In this document: in pieces, positions 39,680-53,113 of the stretch
Layout: each line of letters starts with the position of its first letter
Position numbering within the stretch: the stretch's first letter is position 1
Assembly: GCF_000247695.1 (NCBI RefSeq)
Contig: NW_004624785.1
Span: 302,362 to 366,361 of the forward strand
From: Heterocephalus glaber
Taxonomy: Eukaryota > Chordata > Mammalia > Rodentia > Bathyergidae
Length of the DNA: 64,000 nt
Reading direction: 5' to 3'
Made by a program: the position numbers and the translations under genes
The notes under the pieces: model-generated
Databases searched by the model: none
What the model saw: the letters and a program-made list of their open reading frames with translations, nothing else
What the model was told of the DNA's origin: nothing

Positions 39680-40704
39680 CTAATACTACTTTTTGATATT
39701 CTCTACATGCTGCTAGACATTGTATCAGACTTAGAAAGGCCTTTTATATTCTAATGTTACAAGAAATGGCACATATAATTTCTCCAAGTTCTTAAATACA
39801 GCTTCATAGTTTTCCAAATTGGACTGTTTCAATTCATCTACAGAATAATACATCCTATTCCTTTTACAATTCTGGTCAAAACTGTGGTCAAACTCCTAGA
39901 CTGTTTTTACTCGCTTATTATTAAAGGAAGGAAGCAATCACAGAGCAGTGGCCTTGCTGACACCACTTACTCCTCTTACCTTTGTGACTGCTCAGAGGGT
40001 ATTCCAAACTAGGACTTTTAAGAAAAACACAAGGAAGTGCTATTTTACACATTAAGTTACACATTGATGAACTACTCTGAAATAATCATTAAAAATACAA
40101 AGTCAAGGATTCAGATAAATGAAAGAATAGTAGGGTCCAAATAAATTACTGAAGGAGACCTTCTTTTAAAAGATACGATTTAAAAGAAAAACAAGATGAT
40201 CAGAACATGGGATAGCAGAGAGCTGGGGATTAGGGGGAGTGATCTTCAACTCGCCTGCGTGGGAAGAAGCAAGTTTAAATTAACTGATTCAGAGACAGTG
40301 AACAGATGTTGACCTAGAAGTTGGTTCAGGCCACCGTGCTGGAGATGTGCCCCTGAGGGGTGGAGGCCCAGCCTTCCCCATGTACCTGCCTTCAAAACAA
40401 AACTGTCGATAGAGAAAGCCATGCCATGCTTAATGCATAACATCCCTAGAAACACACACTTGGAACCAATACAATTGTCTTATTGACATTCAAAAAAAGA
40501 AAGAATGAGCAAACCTGAGAGCAGAAATCTTTAAAGTTACCAATTAACAACAGTCACCTGGTTTCTTTCTTAGGGCATCTGTCATGGTATTTATAGAAGG
40601 AACCATGATTTTTGCCTATTTAAATTGTACTAATATCCTAGATAACTGAGACCAGAGATAGCTGTTTAAAAACATTTCTATTTGATTTAAAGTAAACTAA
40701 AATT

Positions 40705-40793
40705 GGGATGAGGACGTAGCCCAGTGGCACTGCGTCTACCTGGCAAGCAAAAGGTCCCGAGTTCAAAAAAACAAAACAAAACAAAAAAACACC
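40705..40793 (+). mobile_element. tRNA-derived SINE, B box partly lost
   Basis: GACGTAGCCCAGTGGCACTG to GTCCCGAGTTCAAAAAAAC: the B box and the GGTACC end are missing and replaced by the A tail. Flanks AAAGTAAACTAAAATT and AAAGTAAACTCAAATT (40689-40704, 40794-40809). Confidence 0.9.
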
Positions 40794-41127
40794 AAAGTAA
40801 ACTCAAATTAATTATGGTCATTATTTCTGAATTTTATTTTTACTTTTTCTTTGGCTTCCAAAGGATCTGACTAGATTTAATGCTAAATTAGATTGGTAAA
40901 CCAACTTTTTCTAAAAAAACAAAAAAGATTGGTTTAATTACCTTTTAAATAAGCTGGGGAAAATTCAGAGGTTAGTAATCAATTAATATTACTATACTTA
41001 AATACTAAGACATTTTCTTTGTAAAAGAGCAAGATTTGAACCTGATTTTGAATTTGGGTTACTGGCTAACACCCTTGAGTCTATCCTGAGATAGTGGCTT
41101 GAGTAGGTTCCTTGAATTAAAGTTAAG

Positions 41128-41177
41128 ATTAATATTATTATTATTAATAATAATAATTATTATATTAATATTATTAT
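41128..41177. repeat. AT-rich imperfect palindrome
   Basis: TTATTATTATTAATAATAAT-type sequence flanked by TTAATATTATT blocks; it can fold on itself. Confidence 0.8.
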
Positions 41178-41277
41178 CTTCTTCTACAATCATTTCACTA
41201 TTTTCTCTTTTACTGAAATGTTGTCCTTTACTTAATGGCAATCCATTTCATGGATTTCTTTTTTGTAACTCTGTGAA

Positions 41278-41472
41278 TCTCAATTGGGCTCATTATGTTC
41301 CCAGGGACACTTGACAATGTCTGCAGACAGTCTTGGCTGTCACACTGAGAAGTCAAAGTGCTATTAGCAACTGATGGGAAGAAGCCAGGAGGGGGTCCTG
41401 AACATTCAGCAGCACACAGAATGGGTCACAGTGATGGGGTATTAGACCTCCAATGTCAATAGTGCCCAAGGG
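41278..41472 (+). mobile_element. MER5A-type hAT element
   Basis: CCCAGGGACACTTGACAATG, TCTTGGCTGTCACACTGAG and AATGTCAATAGTGCCC follow the MER5A (Charlie-derived) consensus as I recall it, over nearly its full length. Confidence 0.8.
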
Positions 41473-41760
41473 AAAATAAAGGTATAACTTTCTTCACATT
41501 TCACTGTAAGTAACCTTTAAATGACCAATGTTCTCAAGTACAGTATTTCAGAGTAACAAAATATAGAAAACTGTATAACTATGGTGATCATTTTGCCTCT
41601 GAATTTTAAAGATCTAGGTCAGACTAATTTGTGATTCAGGATGCCTAGAAAGACCTTTTATTTTTTTTCACCCCTCCCTAGAAAAACTTTTTAAATGTAT
41701 ATAGTTAAAATATAGTACTTTAACTCTCTTGAAAGGTTATTTTAGGGTGTGTGTATGTGC

Positions 41761-41836
41761 ATTTTGTGGTGCTTGGAATTCAATCCAGGGCCTCATGCAT
41801 ACTAAGTACTTTATCACTATGCTACAGCCCAGGCCT
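41761..41836 (-). mobile_element. Old ID-like SINE
   Basis: CAATCCAGGGCCTCATGCAT and CACTATGCTACAGCCCAGGC, the complement of the ID body. Confidence 0.78.
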
Positions 41837-42578
41837 CTTAAAAGTTTAAGATATATTCTGTAAGCAAATAATTATAAATGATATGATAATTAGGCTTAGC
41901 ATATTTGAAAACTTTTATGTAGTTAAAAAAAAAGAATATCTCCTAAGGCTCATTCATTTCTAAAGATGTTTATAGAAAATTTTGATACCCATCTTCTCAA
42001 TTTTCTTCTTGTCACTCACTCTGGATAAGCTTTTGGCAATAAACACAGATTTATCCAAATTGCTCAAATTTTAATTACAACTAAAGCTTTACTGTATTTT
42101 TTCTCAAATTACTCCACCATTCTAGGTCTTCTAGAAGCAACACAATAATATGACAAGTGTCACGTACCTGGGTCTGCTCATGACTTCGACCTGTATCACT
42201 TTTATCAGCAAGATGAGGGGATTCTAGCTCTGAGAATGGGAGCCATTTGCCAAGGTCTTGGTTCAGCCACATCATTGACAATGACCTCCTCAACAGGACT
42301 GTCTCTTCTTTCCATGCCCTCACTTCAGAGAGTATTTACAACTTCTGATGTTTGTATTCACAGTATGACAGACTTAGAAGCAACTCTCAACACCCTGTCT
42401 TTTCTCTTATAGACAACTTTGAAGACAGTCTTTTGTAGTCTTAACAGGTGAGCTCTTTGTTAATACCCAACAGAAATGCACACCAAAAAACCTAAGTGCT
42501 ACATTATTTATGCTTTCAGAGGATGCCAATAGCTATGATGCACTACAAGCTTTCACAAATGCACTTTGCTTTAAGTCA

Positions 42579-42767
<189 letters not shown>

Positions 42768-42849
42768 TTAGAGTCAGTGATTTCAGAGTAGAAGCCTTTA
42801 AGGGCAAGCAAGCCTTGTCATGTATTATGGAAAAGGAGTTTACGCTATT

Positions 42850-43430
42850 CAGTGTTACACATTTTCCTCTAAGGACTGCTTTTGCTGTATTACATAATTT
42901 GATAAGTTGTATTTACATTGTGAAACTATTTTTTAATTCCTTGAGATTTCTTCTTTGACATGAGTATTTAAAACTGTGTTAATTTCTAAGTATTTTGGGA
43001 TTTTCCAGCTATCTTTCTGTTATGGGTTTTATTTCCACTGTGGAATTAAGTCCACTGTGGTCTAAGAGCTACTCCCATTTTTAGCAGTATATATTTTAAT
43101 TTTTAGTTTAAAAAACCTTATTTTGCAGTGCTGGGGGTCAAATACAGGGCCTTGCTCATGCTAGTCATGTGCTCTCCCACTGCTGTATTTTTCCTTTCTT
43201 TTTAAATGTGTTGAAGTATGTTTTATAGTTCAGAATATGGTCTACCGAATGTGTATTGTGCTGTTGTTGGATGAAGCAGTCCACAGATGTCCATCATATT
43301 CAGTTGACTGACACTGCTGTTAAGTTCAACTGTGTTCTTACTGACTGTTTACTGGATCTATTTCTGCTGAGGGGTGGTCATGTTCTTAAAAGACAAATTT
43401 AAAGATGTATGAAACAACTATTCCTTTTTA
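42850..43430 (-). mobile_element. Antisense L1 ORF2 fragment
   Basis: TTTTCCTCTAAGGACTGCTT, CTAAGTATTTTGGGATTTTC and CACTGTGGTCTAAGAGC are the complement of well-known L1 ORF2 sequence. An old ID-like SINE lies inside at 43118-43190. Confidence 0.72.
43118..43190 (-). mobile_element. Old ID-like SINE
   Basis: TGCTGGGGGTCAAATACAGG, GGCCTTGCTCATGCTAG and CTCTCCCACTGCTGTATT, inside antisense L1. Confidence 0.75.
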
Positions 43431-44456
43431 GAAGAATTCTAGAAGATGAAATCAATGCCAATATCAACCTAAATTTTCAAATTTTTCTCAATCTTGTGCA
43501 TTTTTAGGATTCCATATGCCTAGTGCATAAAGCTAAAACAGATGTAAACCTCAGACCCATGGACTGAGCCCAGGTGCATGGGAACCATCTGGAACCATAT
43601 GGACAAGGCTAGTGTACGTGCTTGTGCACACATTTCTGAAGGTAAAGTCTACAGATCTCATCAGATTTTCCAAAGGGTTTGAAACTCACCATCTGTCTCT
43701 CAAGAACAACAGAAAGAGCCTTCCTTCCCATTCTGCAGTCGGGCCCTAGGAAAATATCTCCCCAGGGGCATTCATTCTCTCTACTGGAGGTGGATCAAAG
43801 CACCTTAATTCTTGAGCTCGCTCCAGTTTTATTCACAGGGCCCTAGGCAACTTTAGTTTGTCACCCAAGAAAAGAGGCAAGGACATCAAGTTATCTAGTA
43901 ACTTGTCTTAAGAGACCTACAGACAACCAGCAGAGGGCAGCAGGTGGCTGACTGAGAACAAGATGTGTCTGACTGGGTGTGTCCCAGGGACACTTCTCCA
44001 GGGTGATACCATCCCTGGCACCTATCACAGGTATCAGGTAATTCTCTCAGCAGCCCATTCAAAATACTCTTCCATCTAAGGGAACAAGGGAAGGAAGCAA
44101 GAGGCATCTTCTTTCAGAAAATCTAAATTTTGTTAATTCTACAACAAATAGTGCTCTAGGCAGCAGCTATTATGTGATATCAGCAAAGGAAAAATAAGAG
44201 ACTTTTAGTCAGAAAAAGCAAAAGTTGCTATTCCTGAGAGGAATGTAATCTAAATATCTTTAGTCATTCCTTGGAGCTTGGGCCTATAGGTAACATTCTT
44301 TTTTAGTTCTACTGTACTTCGATGCATTTTATATAATTAGAGTTTACTGCAAATATAATGGAAATTTTATTTTTTAAAATGCTGCTATCTTCCTGGCTGT
44401 CCTTTAACTCGATAACTGATAAAACACACTTGTCAAAGATGAGTTTTAATTCATCA

Positions 44457-44549
<93 letters not shown>

Positions 44550-46712
44550 CTAAAGAAGTTACCAGGAAAAAAAAAAAAAGATTATAGTTGGGATTTCCTG
44601 TGGAAATTCCACGTGGAAGTTTTAATTTATAAATTGTTAGAATAAAAAGTAATAGATATTGAGCTTTTTATTACTAAAGAACCTTTGAAATTTTAAATAA
44701 AAACAAGACAAATTGAGCTTCAACAATAAGTGATCAAAGAATGAAAACAGCTTTTCCTTAAATTACCATCATTTTGTGATTTTTATTTATTAATGTGGTA
44801 GATGACAAATGTGGTCATAGCCCTGACAGGTGGTGGAATGCACATCTGCAACCCTGAATCTATACTGCCTGTTGTGACCCATCTGCCAATAACTCATGGG
44901 TGTTCAGAGTCTAATCTCAAGGAGCTCTACACACCTCAGTTCACTCTTTTGGAACCCCACGCTGCTATGTGAGTTAATCTGAGTTGTTAGAAGATGAGTC
45001 TCCCTTTTGCCTCATTCACAGAACAGCCAGATAGGTGGGTGAGGCCATCCTAGACCCTACGGTCCGTGGCTGCAGATAGCAGCACCATCCAATGACTCAT
45101 AGATTCCTGTGGAGTAACACATGGGTATTGGTTTAACACATTCACAAGAAGGCTGCAGTTCATATGTCTCGATGGCTTTTTATTAATTACTTTTATTAGT
45201 AAAAAAGCCAATAAAAGTGATACAATCCACTTGTACCACCAGAGGTAAAAGCCGCTCGATATGTGTTAAACCACCAAGTTTTGGGCTGTTACACAAAAAC
45301 AGCTAACTGATCCATGGTCCTTAGTTCTTCTGGATAAAGAATATTAATGGACTAAATAATACAGTAGAACTCTACAATGAGATTCCCATTTTTCTTACTA
45401 TCTCTGCAAAGTCCCATTTTCTCCTCTGAAAATAATTTTGTTAAATTGATCAATAATGTCACAGTTAATAATTATTTCAGTCTGGACAAGCACATTCTTC
45501 TCTGACACAAAAATTATACATACCTGTGACATCGTGATATTTCAATATATGCATAAATTGTTTAATGTTTAAGTAGGGCAGGTATATCTAGCTCCTCGAA
45601 CATTTATGATTTCTTTGTGGTGAAAACATTCAAAATCCATAGTACATTATAGTAAACTGCATTGTTTTTAAAAATCAAGTCACAACTTTGCCACTTTTTG
45701 GCCACAACAGCAACTGGAAGACAATTCTATTTTATACAGAAAATAAAATACTGCACTGAAAAAAAATTAGACAAAAGAATCTTCACTCTCCCTTACAATT
45801 AAAATGAAGCCTATTTGCTTATATATACCTAGTGTATAAATTACTACATGCACTTGTTCTATCCAATAATTCTTTTTTTGTATCTAAGGCATATAAAACA
45901 GGTTTTCAAATAATCTCACTATGTACTCTGCCACTTGGGGTTCTCCTTCCCTGACCTTTGTGCCCCCCCAGGCCTCACTCTCCTCCCACCCGGGACACAC
46001 TCGCACTTGGCTCCTTCCTTCTCCTGACTCTTGCTCTGTACGGGAGCCTGCCCAGCTCCAGCCTGGTCTCCAGCTCTCACTGCCAGGCTTGAACTGATGC
46101 AGCATTACAGGCCAGGGTTGACCGGGCACTACTCTCTCTGCTCAGCATACCTGAAACTATACTCATGTAATCCTTCCAGAGAAGTTCTTCCACCTGCCTT
46201 ATATCCCTTAATATAGCCACCACTCTCTCAGTGCCAAGGCCAAGTGCCTTGGTGACCCTGGCCTCTTTCTTCCCTCACCTACAGCACCTACTCACGAACC
46301 ACATGCTACGCGTCTGACTCTCCCAGCCTCTTTCAACCCTGGGGGCCACAGGTCAGTCATATCCCAGGGCTCTATGACTCCAGCTCATTCTCTACACCCT
46401 CCTAAACTCATCTCCTTTTTGTGAATAGCTCCTCATGTCATCTTTCTGGCAATATTGACGAAACCCACATGAGACCCTTCAAGGAACCCACTGCTCACTA
46501 AATCAAGTCCACAGTCTGGGGCCTCACCCACAGAGTTGTCTGACTGGTTCTGAGAGCTCATTTTCATAGCCTGTTTCCTGGTAGCATGGGACCTTTGTTT
46601 ACATGTAATGTGCCTCAGGCTTCAAGGACAGATGTGGCTTTCACTCTTGCTCAGTCACAAGAAGAATGATCACGGACTTTGTGAAGAAAGAATGTTGAAG
46701 AAAATATACATT

Positions 46713-46905
46713 AGGGGCCAGGGATTTAGTTCAGTGGCACCACGCCTGCCTTGCAAACACAAGGTCCAAGGGCCGGGGATTTAGCTCAGTGGTTCCGCCA
46801 CCTGCCTCACAAGCACAAGGTTCCGAGTTCGATCCCCAGTACCAAAAAAAAAAAAAAATTTCTGCACAAGGTCCTGAGTTTGATCCCCGGTAGCTCAAAA
46901 AGAAA
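46713..46905 (+). mobile_element. tRNA-derived SINE split by a second tRNA-SINE
   Basis: The outer copy runs GGGGCCAGGGATTTAGTTCA to CACAAGGTCC and resumes CACAAGGTCCTGAGTTTGAT to CCCCGGTAGC. The inner copy (46768-46864) sits between. Confidence 0.94.
46768..46864 (+). mobile_element. tRNA-derived SINE nested in the same family
   Basis: Near-consensus copy. Its target duplication CACAAGGTCC (46758-46767, 46865-46874) is the anticodon-arm region of the older SINE. Confidence 0.94.
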
Positions 46906-47026
46906 GAAAATATACACTGAACTCGGCCAAACACGTGCTGTCAGTAAATGATAGCTGAGACTGGTAAGAAAGCACTGGTACTTTCAAATTTCTATACTTT
47001 TGATCATACTATTTTCCTTTTTCTTC

Positions 47027-47192
47027 TTTTTTTTCAGTACTGGCAACCGAACCCAGGGGTGTTCTAACACTGAGCCTTATCCCCCAGCTCTCTTTTCTAA
47101 ATTTTATTTTGAGACAGGATTGTGCTAGGTTGTTCTAGTGACCCTCTAGAACTTTTGATCCTTCTATGTCAGCCTTCCTAGTAGCTGAGAAC
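47027..47192 (-). mobile_element. B1-dID dimeric SINE, degraded
   Basis: Complement of an ID half (CAGTACTGGCAACCGAACCC to GCCTTATCCCCCAGCTC) followed by a poor B1 half (GAGACAGGATTGTGCTAGG to CTTCCTAGTAGCTGAGAA). Confidence 0.75.
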
Positions 47193-47555
47193 AGCTCTGA
47201 CCATTCTTTGACTAAAACGTCTTTGCATTTCAGTCTGATGAAACCCCATCCACATTTCAAGATCTACCACATCAGATTTCATCTTTTGCATCAAAGCCTG
47301 TCCTGATGAAAATATGCACAGCAATGGGCTTCTTCTGGTGAGTTGCCAGCAATTTCTGCATGCCACCTTGATCTCTTAGATCACAAGCTCCTTATGGAGA
47401 AGGGGGGAAAATCAGGTAAGTCCTTATGTTTATTCCTTAAGGTACTTAGGACTAGCTTTCTGCACAGCAAAAGCAAAAATAAAACCTTATTGAATGAAAA
47501 AAAGTTTTGGAAAAATTTGAATCCCACAATGTTTTAAGAAATAAAAGAATACTTC

Positions 47556-47755
47556 AGCTAGGTGCTGTAGCACATGCATATAATCCCAGGTACTTAGAAG
47601 GCTGAGGCAGGAGGATTACAAATTCAAGGCCAGCCTGAAGCTGCATGGCCAGATCCTTTCTTAAAATAAAAACCAAAAAAATCCTGGGGATGTACCTCAG
47701 TGGTAAAATGTCCCCAGGTCTGATCCCCAGCACTGAAAAAAACCAAAACAAAACA
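47556..47755 (+). mobile_element. B1-dID dimeric SINE
   Basis: AGGTGCTGTAGCACATGCAT to CTTAAAATAAAAACC, then TGGGGATGTACCTCAGTGGT to TCCCCAGCACTG. Confidence 0.9.
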
Positions 47756-47888
47756 CTGAATATATGTTCTAGGACATTTTATCCTCGAATAAAAAACTAG
47801 GACATGTGATCTTCTACAGTAATCTATCAAAATTGAAGTTGAGCATATCTAATACTGTCTGTTAACCTTAATATTCTAGTGAGTTTTT

Positions 47889-48042
47889 GCCAGGCTTGGC
47901 AGCACATGCCTGTAATCTTAGCAAGTGGGAGGCTGAGACAAGAAGATTACAGCAAGTTTGAGGTCAGCCTAGGCTACATAGCAAGACAGTGAATTCAAAG
48001 CCAGTCTGAACTTATATAGTGAGACCCTGTCTCAAAAACCCT
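47889..48042 (+). mobile_element. B1-like SINE with internal duplication
   Basis: GCCAGGCTTGGCAGCACATG to GTGAGACCCTGTCTCAAAAA; the AGGTCAGCCTAGGCTACATA and AAGCCAGTCTGAACTTATAT blocks are a duplicated pair. Confidence 0.88.
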
Positions 48043-48210
48043 AGTGAAAATCTAGTGAGTCTTCAAGCTAAAAGAAACTTAATTTTCAAGTCAGCAAAGT
48101 TTATGTGGCTATTGGGCTATTGATATGGACTGTTTGATAATATTAGGGAATTATTAATTTTGTTAGGTGGATACAATGGTAAAATCTATGTTTTAGAGAT
48201 ACGTATTGGA

Positions 48211-48342
48211 AAAAAAATTTTTTTTTGGTAAGGTCTCACTATACTGCCCAGGTTGGCCTTGAAATCCTAGGCTCAAGTGATCCTTCTGCCTCAGCTTCCA
48301 AAACAACTGGGACTACAGACACATACCACCATACCTGACTTA
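48211..48342 (-). mobile_element. B1-like SINE
   Basis: TAAGGTCTCACTATACTGCC to ACATACCACCATACCTGAC, complement of a B1 body. Confidence 0.87.
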
Positions 48343-48555
48343 AATCTTTATGAATGAAATGATACATAGAATTTGCTTCAAAATAATCATGTGTGCTATA
48401 GAGAGGGAAGGTGGAAGAATAACTAGGAGTACAGATGACATGAGCTTGGCCATGGGTTGGCTGATAATTATTAAAGATGAACGATGGGGACAAAGGTGTT
48501 CATTAATATATTCTCCCTCTTCGTATGCATTTGAAATTTTATAAAATAATTTTTA
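48343..48555 (+). repeat. Old interspersed repeat, unclassified (copy 1)
   Basis: GAATTTGCTTCAAAATAATC, GGCCATGGGTTGGCTGATAA and GCATTTGAAATTTTATAAAA. The same order recurs at 60230-60425, so this is a dispersed repeat, perhaps an L1M-type 3' end. Confidence 0.5.
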
Positions 48556-48898
48556 AAAATATATGTGCCTACTTAAGGCTAAATGGTACCAGCAGTTTAG
48601 CATACTGTGGGTAGGAAAACAAAATAAGCTGTGGTTTCCAACCTCAAGGAATTCCCTATTTAAAGAGAGTGGTGGGATCAAACAAACAGACACGACAACA
48701 TCACACAACATTCAGGCCTAGCACCAAAGGATTCCATTCTTTCTGGAAAAAGCAGCTTTTAAAATAATAAAGAAAGCAGGAAAGCAGTGTATTCTGTTTG
48801 TTTTGCAACAGAGACATTGAGGATTAACTAGAAGAGTGAATACCAGGCAGGTGTTCATGGTAACATGGGCAGGAGGGCAAAATCACAACGAACAGGAC

Positions 48899-48931
<33 letters not shown>

Positions 48932-49175
48932 ACTTGTGAAAACCTATATGCACAATAATGTTCTGTATATGTGTGAGAGTACATGTGAGTATGTATTAAG
49001 AATGTGAGCTGTGAATGAGTATGTGTAAGCGTATGTATTTCATAAGAGTATGTGCACATGTGACAGTGTGTTCACGTGAGTGTGTATATGCATGAAAGTG
49101 CAAGTATACAAGTATGTACATGGTTGTGTACATGTGTATATGCCTGTGCATGCATGAGTATATGTTTTGGGGTGC
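48899..49175 (+). repeat. Degenerate TG-rich tract
   Basis: A pure TG run (48899-48920) decays into GTATGTGTA/GTGAGTATGT-type sequence for about 250 bp. It is a long, old microsatellite. Open frames on its complement are repeat artefacts. Confidence 0.88.
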
Positions 49176-51060
49176 ATGCACAGGGAAAAGCTGGAGAATG
49201 GTACCAGATGGTGGTGTATCTTGCAGACCTATAGCTGGCTGGGAGCCAGCCACTGGGGAGGAGTAACATGGTGAGGCTGGCATTTTAGACAAGCCATGGT
49301 GGGAGAGAGGCTAGCAGGAAGGTACACAGTTCAGGTAAGATGAGAGCTCAATGTACTGTGTTGACAGCAGAGACAGAGGGAAGAGGTGAGATGTAAGTAA
49401 GCCTTAAGACAAAGGCTTTCTGTGACTTACACGTGGAAGGCTTAGCTGGGGTGCCTAAATGGACGCTGTACCACAACAAAAGAATTCAGGAAGAGGATTA
49501 AGAATAGCATGGGTGATGTGCTGGTACGCATGACATGGTGAGTTTAAAGTGCTTGTGAGAAAACTAAAGATGTCTAAGACACAACTGAATAGCCAAATCT
49601 GAGGCTTGAAAGATCTGGTCAAGCTGCAGATACTACAGACTGAGCTGGTACAGTGGGCAAAAAAAAAAAAATCTGAGAATATGTATGTAACATGAGGAAA
49701 ACAGACCAAAGATGGAATGACATGGGAAAATAAACACAAAGCAGAAAGAAGAGGGAATTGCAAAAGGATAGCTAGAGAGGTAAATGGAGAGAAATGCAGA
49801 ATGTGATATATTCTGAGTGTCAGATAAAATTGCTATCTTGTGCTGGAAATGTTCAGAAAAAACAAAACAAAACCCCAAATAGTCATGCAGACAGAGTCCA
49901 GGGCAAGGGCAAAGATTTGTAACTCAAGGCACCTAGCTCAGGGCTGCACACATATTTAGTATGTGGATGATTGAAGGGAAGGAAAGAACACAGAGGAGAC
50001 ATTATGCATAGTGTGGAATCCGGAGGCAGGGACAAGGGACTAATTCTACAAAGACGAATTCTAATTCTCCACACCTATTTTTGTTCCTTCTTCAGCTATA
50101 TAAGCCCTGAACAAAATACTAGGAATTGAGGTAATTTTTTCTTAAAACTTTATTTCAAATGGATTTCATCTTATAATTCTATACACCTTAAAGATGCTTA
50201 CAATAAAGTTATATATAAAAAGGACAATTACACATATTGAGGCAGTTATCACCCAGAGTTAATGGAAAGCACTATAAAATGACTGAAAAAATGAGTACTA
50301 TGTTTGCCTCTGAGCTTCCTGGCAACAAAGGTTATATTTAAAAAAAATAGTCTGTGAAGATTTTATTTTATTAAAAGGAAACATGCCAAAACTCCAAGAG
50401 AAAGAGCCTGAGACAAAAGATCACATGGATCTTACCACAGAGCAGTGTTACACTTAGTGATGTGAACAGAGATATGTACACATATGTGAAGATGAGTGTT
50501 TACATGTATGTATCTGAAGAGAAGCATGTATATGCACATATGTTCAAATATGGCTTTGTAAAGATGTAGACATGCTTGTTATACACGTAACTATTTCTTA
50601 TTTGAATCAAAGCTAAAGCAATGACTTGTAATTCAGCAGAGATGGCTCCACTGGGAGCTGAGCTAATGCAGTCTAAGTACTATATACTACTTTCCAGTAA
50701 TCTAATTTAAGGATGAAACTTACAGCAACAATGATAGCAATCAGTAGGCTAAGCTATGCGGGAAAGTCAGCACTATCTCCCGTGTATTCCACAGATACCG
50801 TATTACAGGTACTAGAAGAAATCTCACTGAACTAAGTTCCAGTACAACTATTACAGGGTGTCTGGAAGGTTTAAATAATAAAGAAAAAAAAATCATAAAG
50901 TAGACATAATAACCTCAACCACATACCCAGCTATCTTTAGGGGATTAACTTTTCTCACTGTTTATGCAATAGCATGTTACTGCATACTTCATAAGCAACA
51001 AGAAAAAATTAATGAGGGTTTGAATGACTAACTTACCAAAAACATCAACTCTTAAAACTA

Positions 51061-51186
<126 letters not shown>

Positions 51187-51465
51187 CTATTGAGAATAGA
51201 GAAGAATAACGGAAGTTACATATGTAAACCAAACAGTAAAAATCCAAACAACCCTTACAGTTCATTTCGTAAACATGCCGGCTGACAGGAAAGGAAGAAC
51301 ATTACCAAAATAATTCAGCTGGTGTACACATACTGAGGCGGCTATCATGCAGAGGTAATGGAATTTTAGAAATTGTTCCTAAAATTCTTTTTAATGGGGA
51401 TGAAGGATTCAGAGTTAAAAGATGGGGGGGGGTCACAATTTTGAAATACATTAAAAAATAAAATG

Positions 51466-51549
51466 GGGGGCTGGGGATTTAGCTCAGTGGTGCCAACACC
51501 TGCCTTTCAAGCACAAGGTCCCAAGTTCAATCCCCGGTACCAAAAAAAA
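51466..51549 (+). mobile_element. tRNA-derived SINE
   Basis: GGGGATTTAGCTCAGTGGTG to CCCCGGTACC(A)n, about 280 bp upstream of exon 2 in gene orientation. Confidence 0.93.
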
Positions 51550-52229
51550 GGATTGGTGGGTGTGATATTGCAGGCATTGTAAAATGTTACAGAATCTAAA
51601 TGGTGGTTTATGTTGTTAAATGGAAAATTATTTCACCTTTTGTACATGTGTGAGATTTTTCCTACTAAAATGTTGGAAAGAAACAAATGATATGGTAGTC
51701 CTCTGTCCCCTGAGCTCAGGGAAGGGATGAGCGACAGAGGCAAGCCAGCAAGCAAGCGAGCGAGCACTGAAAGCACTGTGGGTCAGGACAAAGGACAAAG
51801 AAACCACGAGGAGGTAATTTTTTCACACAGCTGCAAAGTAGATAGAATTCTGCTTGTCATGTTGTGGGATATTTTTAAAAAACATGTCACATCAACCTCA
51901 GTCCTCAGTGCAATGAGCACAGTAAGGAGATAAATGCCTGAGGATGCCCTGCGGAAGGAAGCAAGCTTCCCCTGGAGAGGAGCCCAGTGTGTGGACTGAG
52001 CCAAGCAAGCTCCAGGGCAGCAAGAGGAACCTGCCATGGTGTTACTGTTCCATAAGAATACTGCTTAAAAAAAAAAAATTCAGCTAAGTCAAATTAATCC
52101 CCAAACACAGAATGCCTAAGCCTTTTATTTACTTAACTTATGATCTGGTGAAAGGGACTGCAAAACAGGTACAAAATAAATGAATGGGTACTCTCTGATA
52201 CACTTAGATATTACTGAAGGTTTACTCAC

Positions 52230-52593
52230 TACTGCAGTTTGAATGTTTTTGCCCTCTCTTAAATTCATGCTGAAACTTAACTGACAATGCAACAGTGTTG
52301 AGAGGCAGGACCTCATAGGAGGTGTTCTGTCTTCATGAATGGACTAATCCCACCTTAACAGAAGCTGTGGGAGTGAGTACACTCTCTCCTGTTCTGCAGC
52401 CACGTGAGGACCCCTCCTCTCCTCCACAGGACAAACTGTTCAAGGCACTATCCTGGAAGCAGACTTCAGGCCCTAATACAAAACCCTGATCTTGAATTTA
52501 CCAGCCCCCAGTATTGTGAGAATAAATTTCTATTCTTTATAAGTTATCCAGTCTCAAGTATTGTATTATGGTGGCACAAAACAGGCTAAGATA
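52230..52593 (+). mobile_element. MLT1-type MaLR LTR
   Basis: It opens with TTTGAATGTTTTTGCCCTCT, passes GTTCTGCAGCCACGTGAGGA, has GAGAATAAATTTCTATTCTT (poly(A) signal) and closes with AAAACAGGCTAAGATA. This is the order and spacing of a near full-length MLT1 LTR, sense orientation, well diverged. Confidence 0.78.
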
Positions 52594-53040
52594 CTCATGA
52601 AAAAATACTTGTTTAAAACACTGAATTAAGACTTACTAAAAATAACTACAGATATTTTTTAGAAATTAGAACAGAGAATAATTTTGGACAAAAGGAACTT
52701 AGTAAGTGCATCTTCAAATGATCATAACATGTTGCTAGAAAAAAAATTGACCATTCAGTCTAGAGAAGACAAAGCTTAGAGAAGACAAACATTTAGCACT
52801 GAAACCTTTTATCTTCCCTCTCCTGTATGTGGCTTCCATCTCTTTTGTCATGTTCTCACTTATCACCTCCCACTTTTTCCATCTTCTCCAGCACTGATAG
52901 TATTCAATTTGATAAAGATGATGTTCTCAACCCAAAATACCAGTCAATCTATTTCTTATGTGGCCTTTTAGAGAAAAGGCCCACTTTTTACTTGGCCTTT
53001 TCCAAAGTTAGCTATACACTTTCAGAAATATTTCCTTTGA

Positions 53041-53113
53041 CTGGGGATGTAGCTCAGTGGTACAGTGCCTGCCCAGTATGAGCAAAGCTCTGAGTTCAAT
53101 CCCCAGTTCTACG
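53041..53113 (+). mobile_element. ID-like SINE
   Basis: CTGGGGATGTAGCTCAGTGG to GAGTTCAATCCCCAGTTCT. Confidence 0.85.

Noticed and set aside
48996..49292. His/Thr-rich open frames on the minus strand
   Set aside because: Translation of the degenerate TG tract; no start context, splice sites or family similarity.
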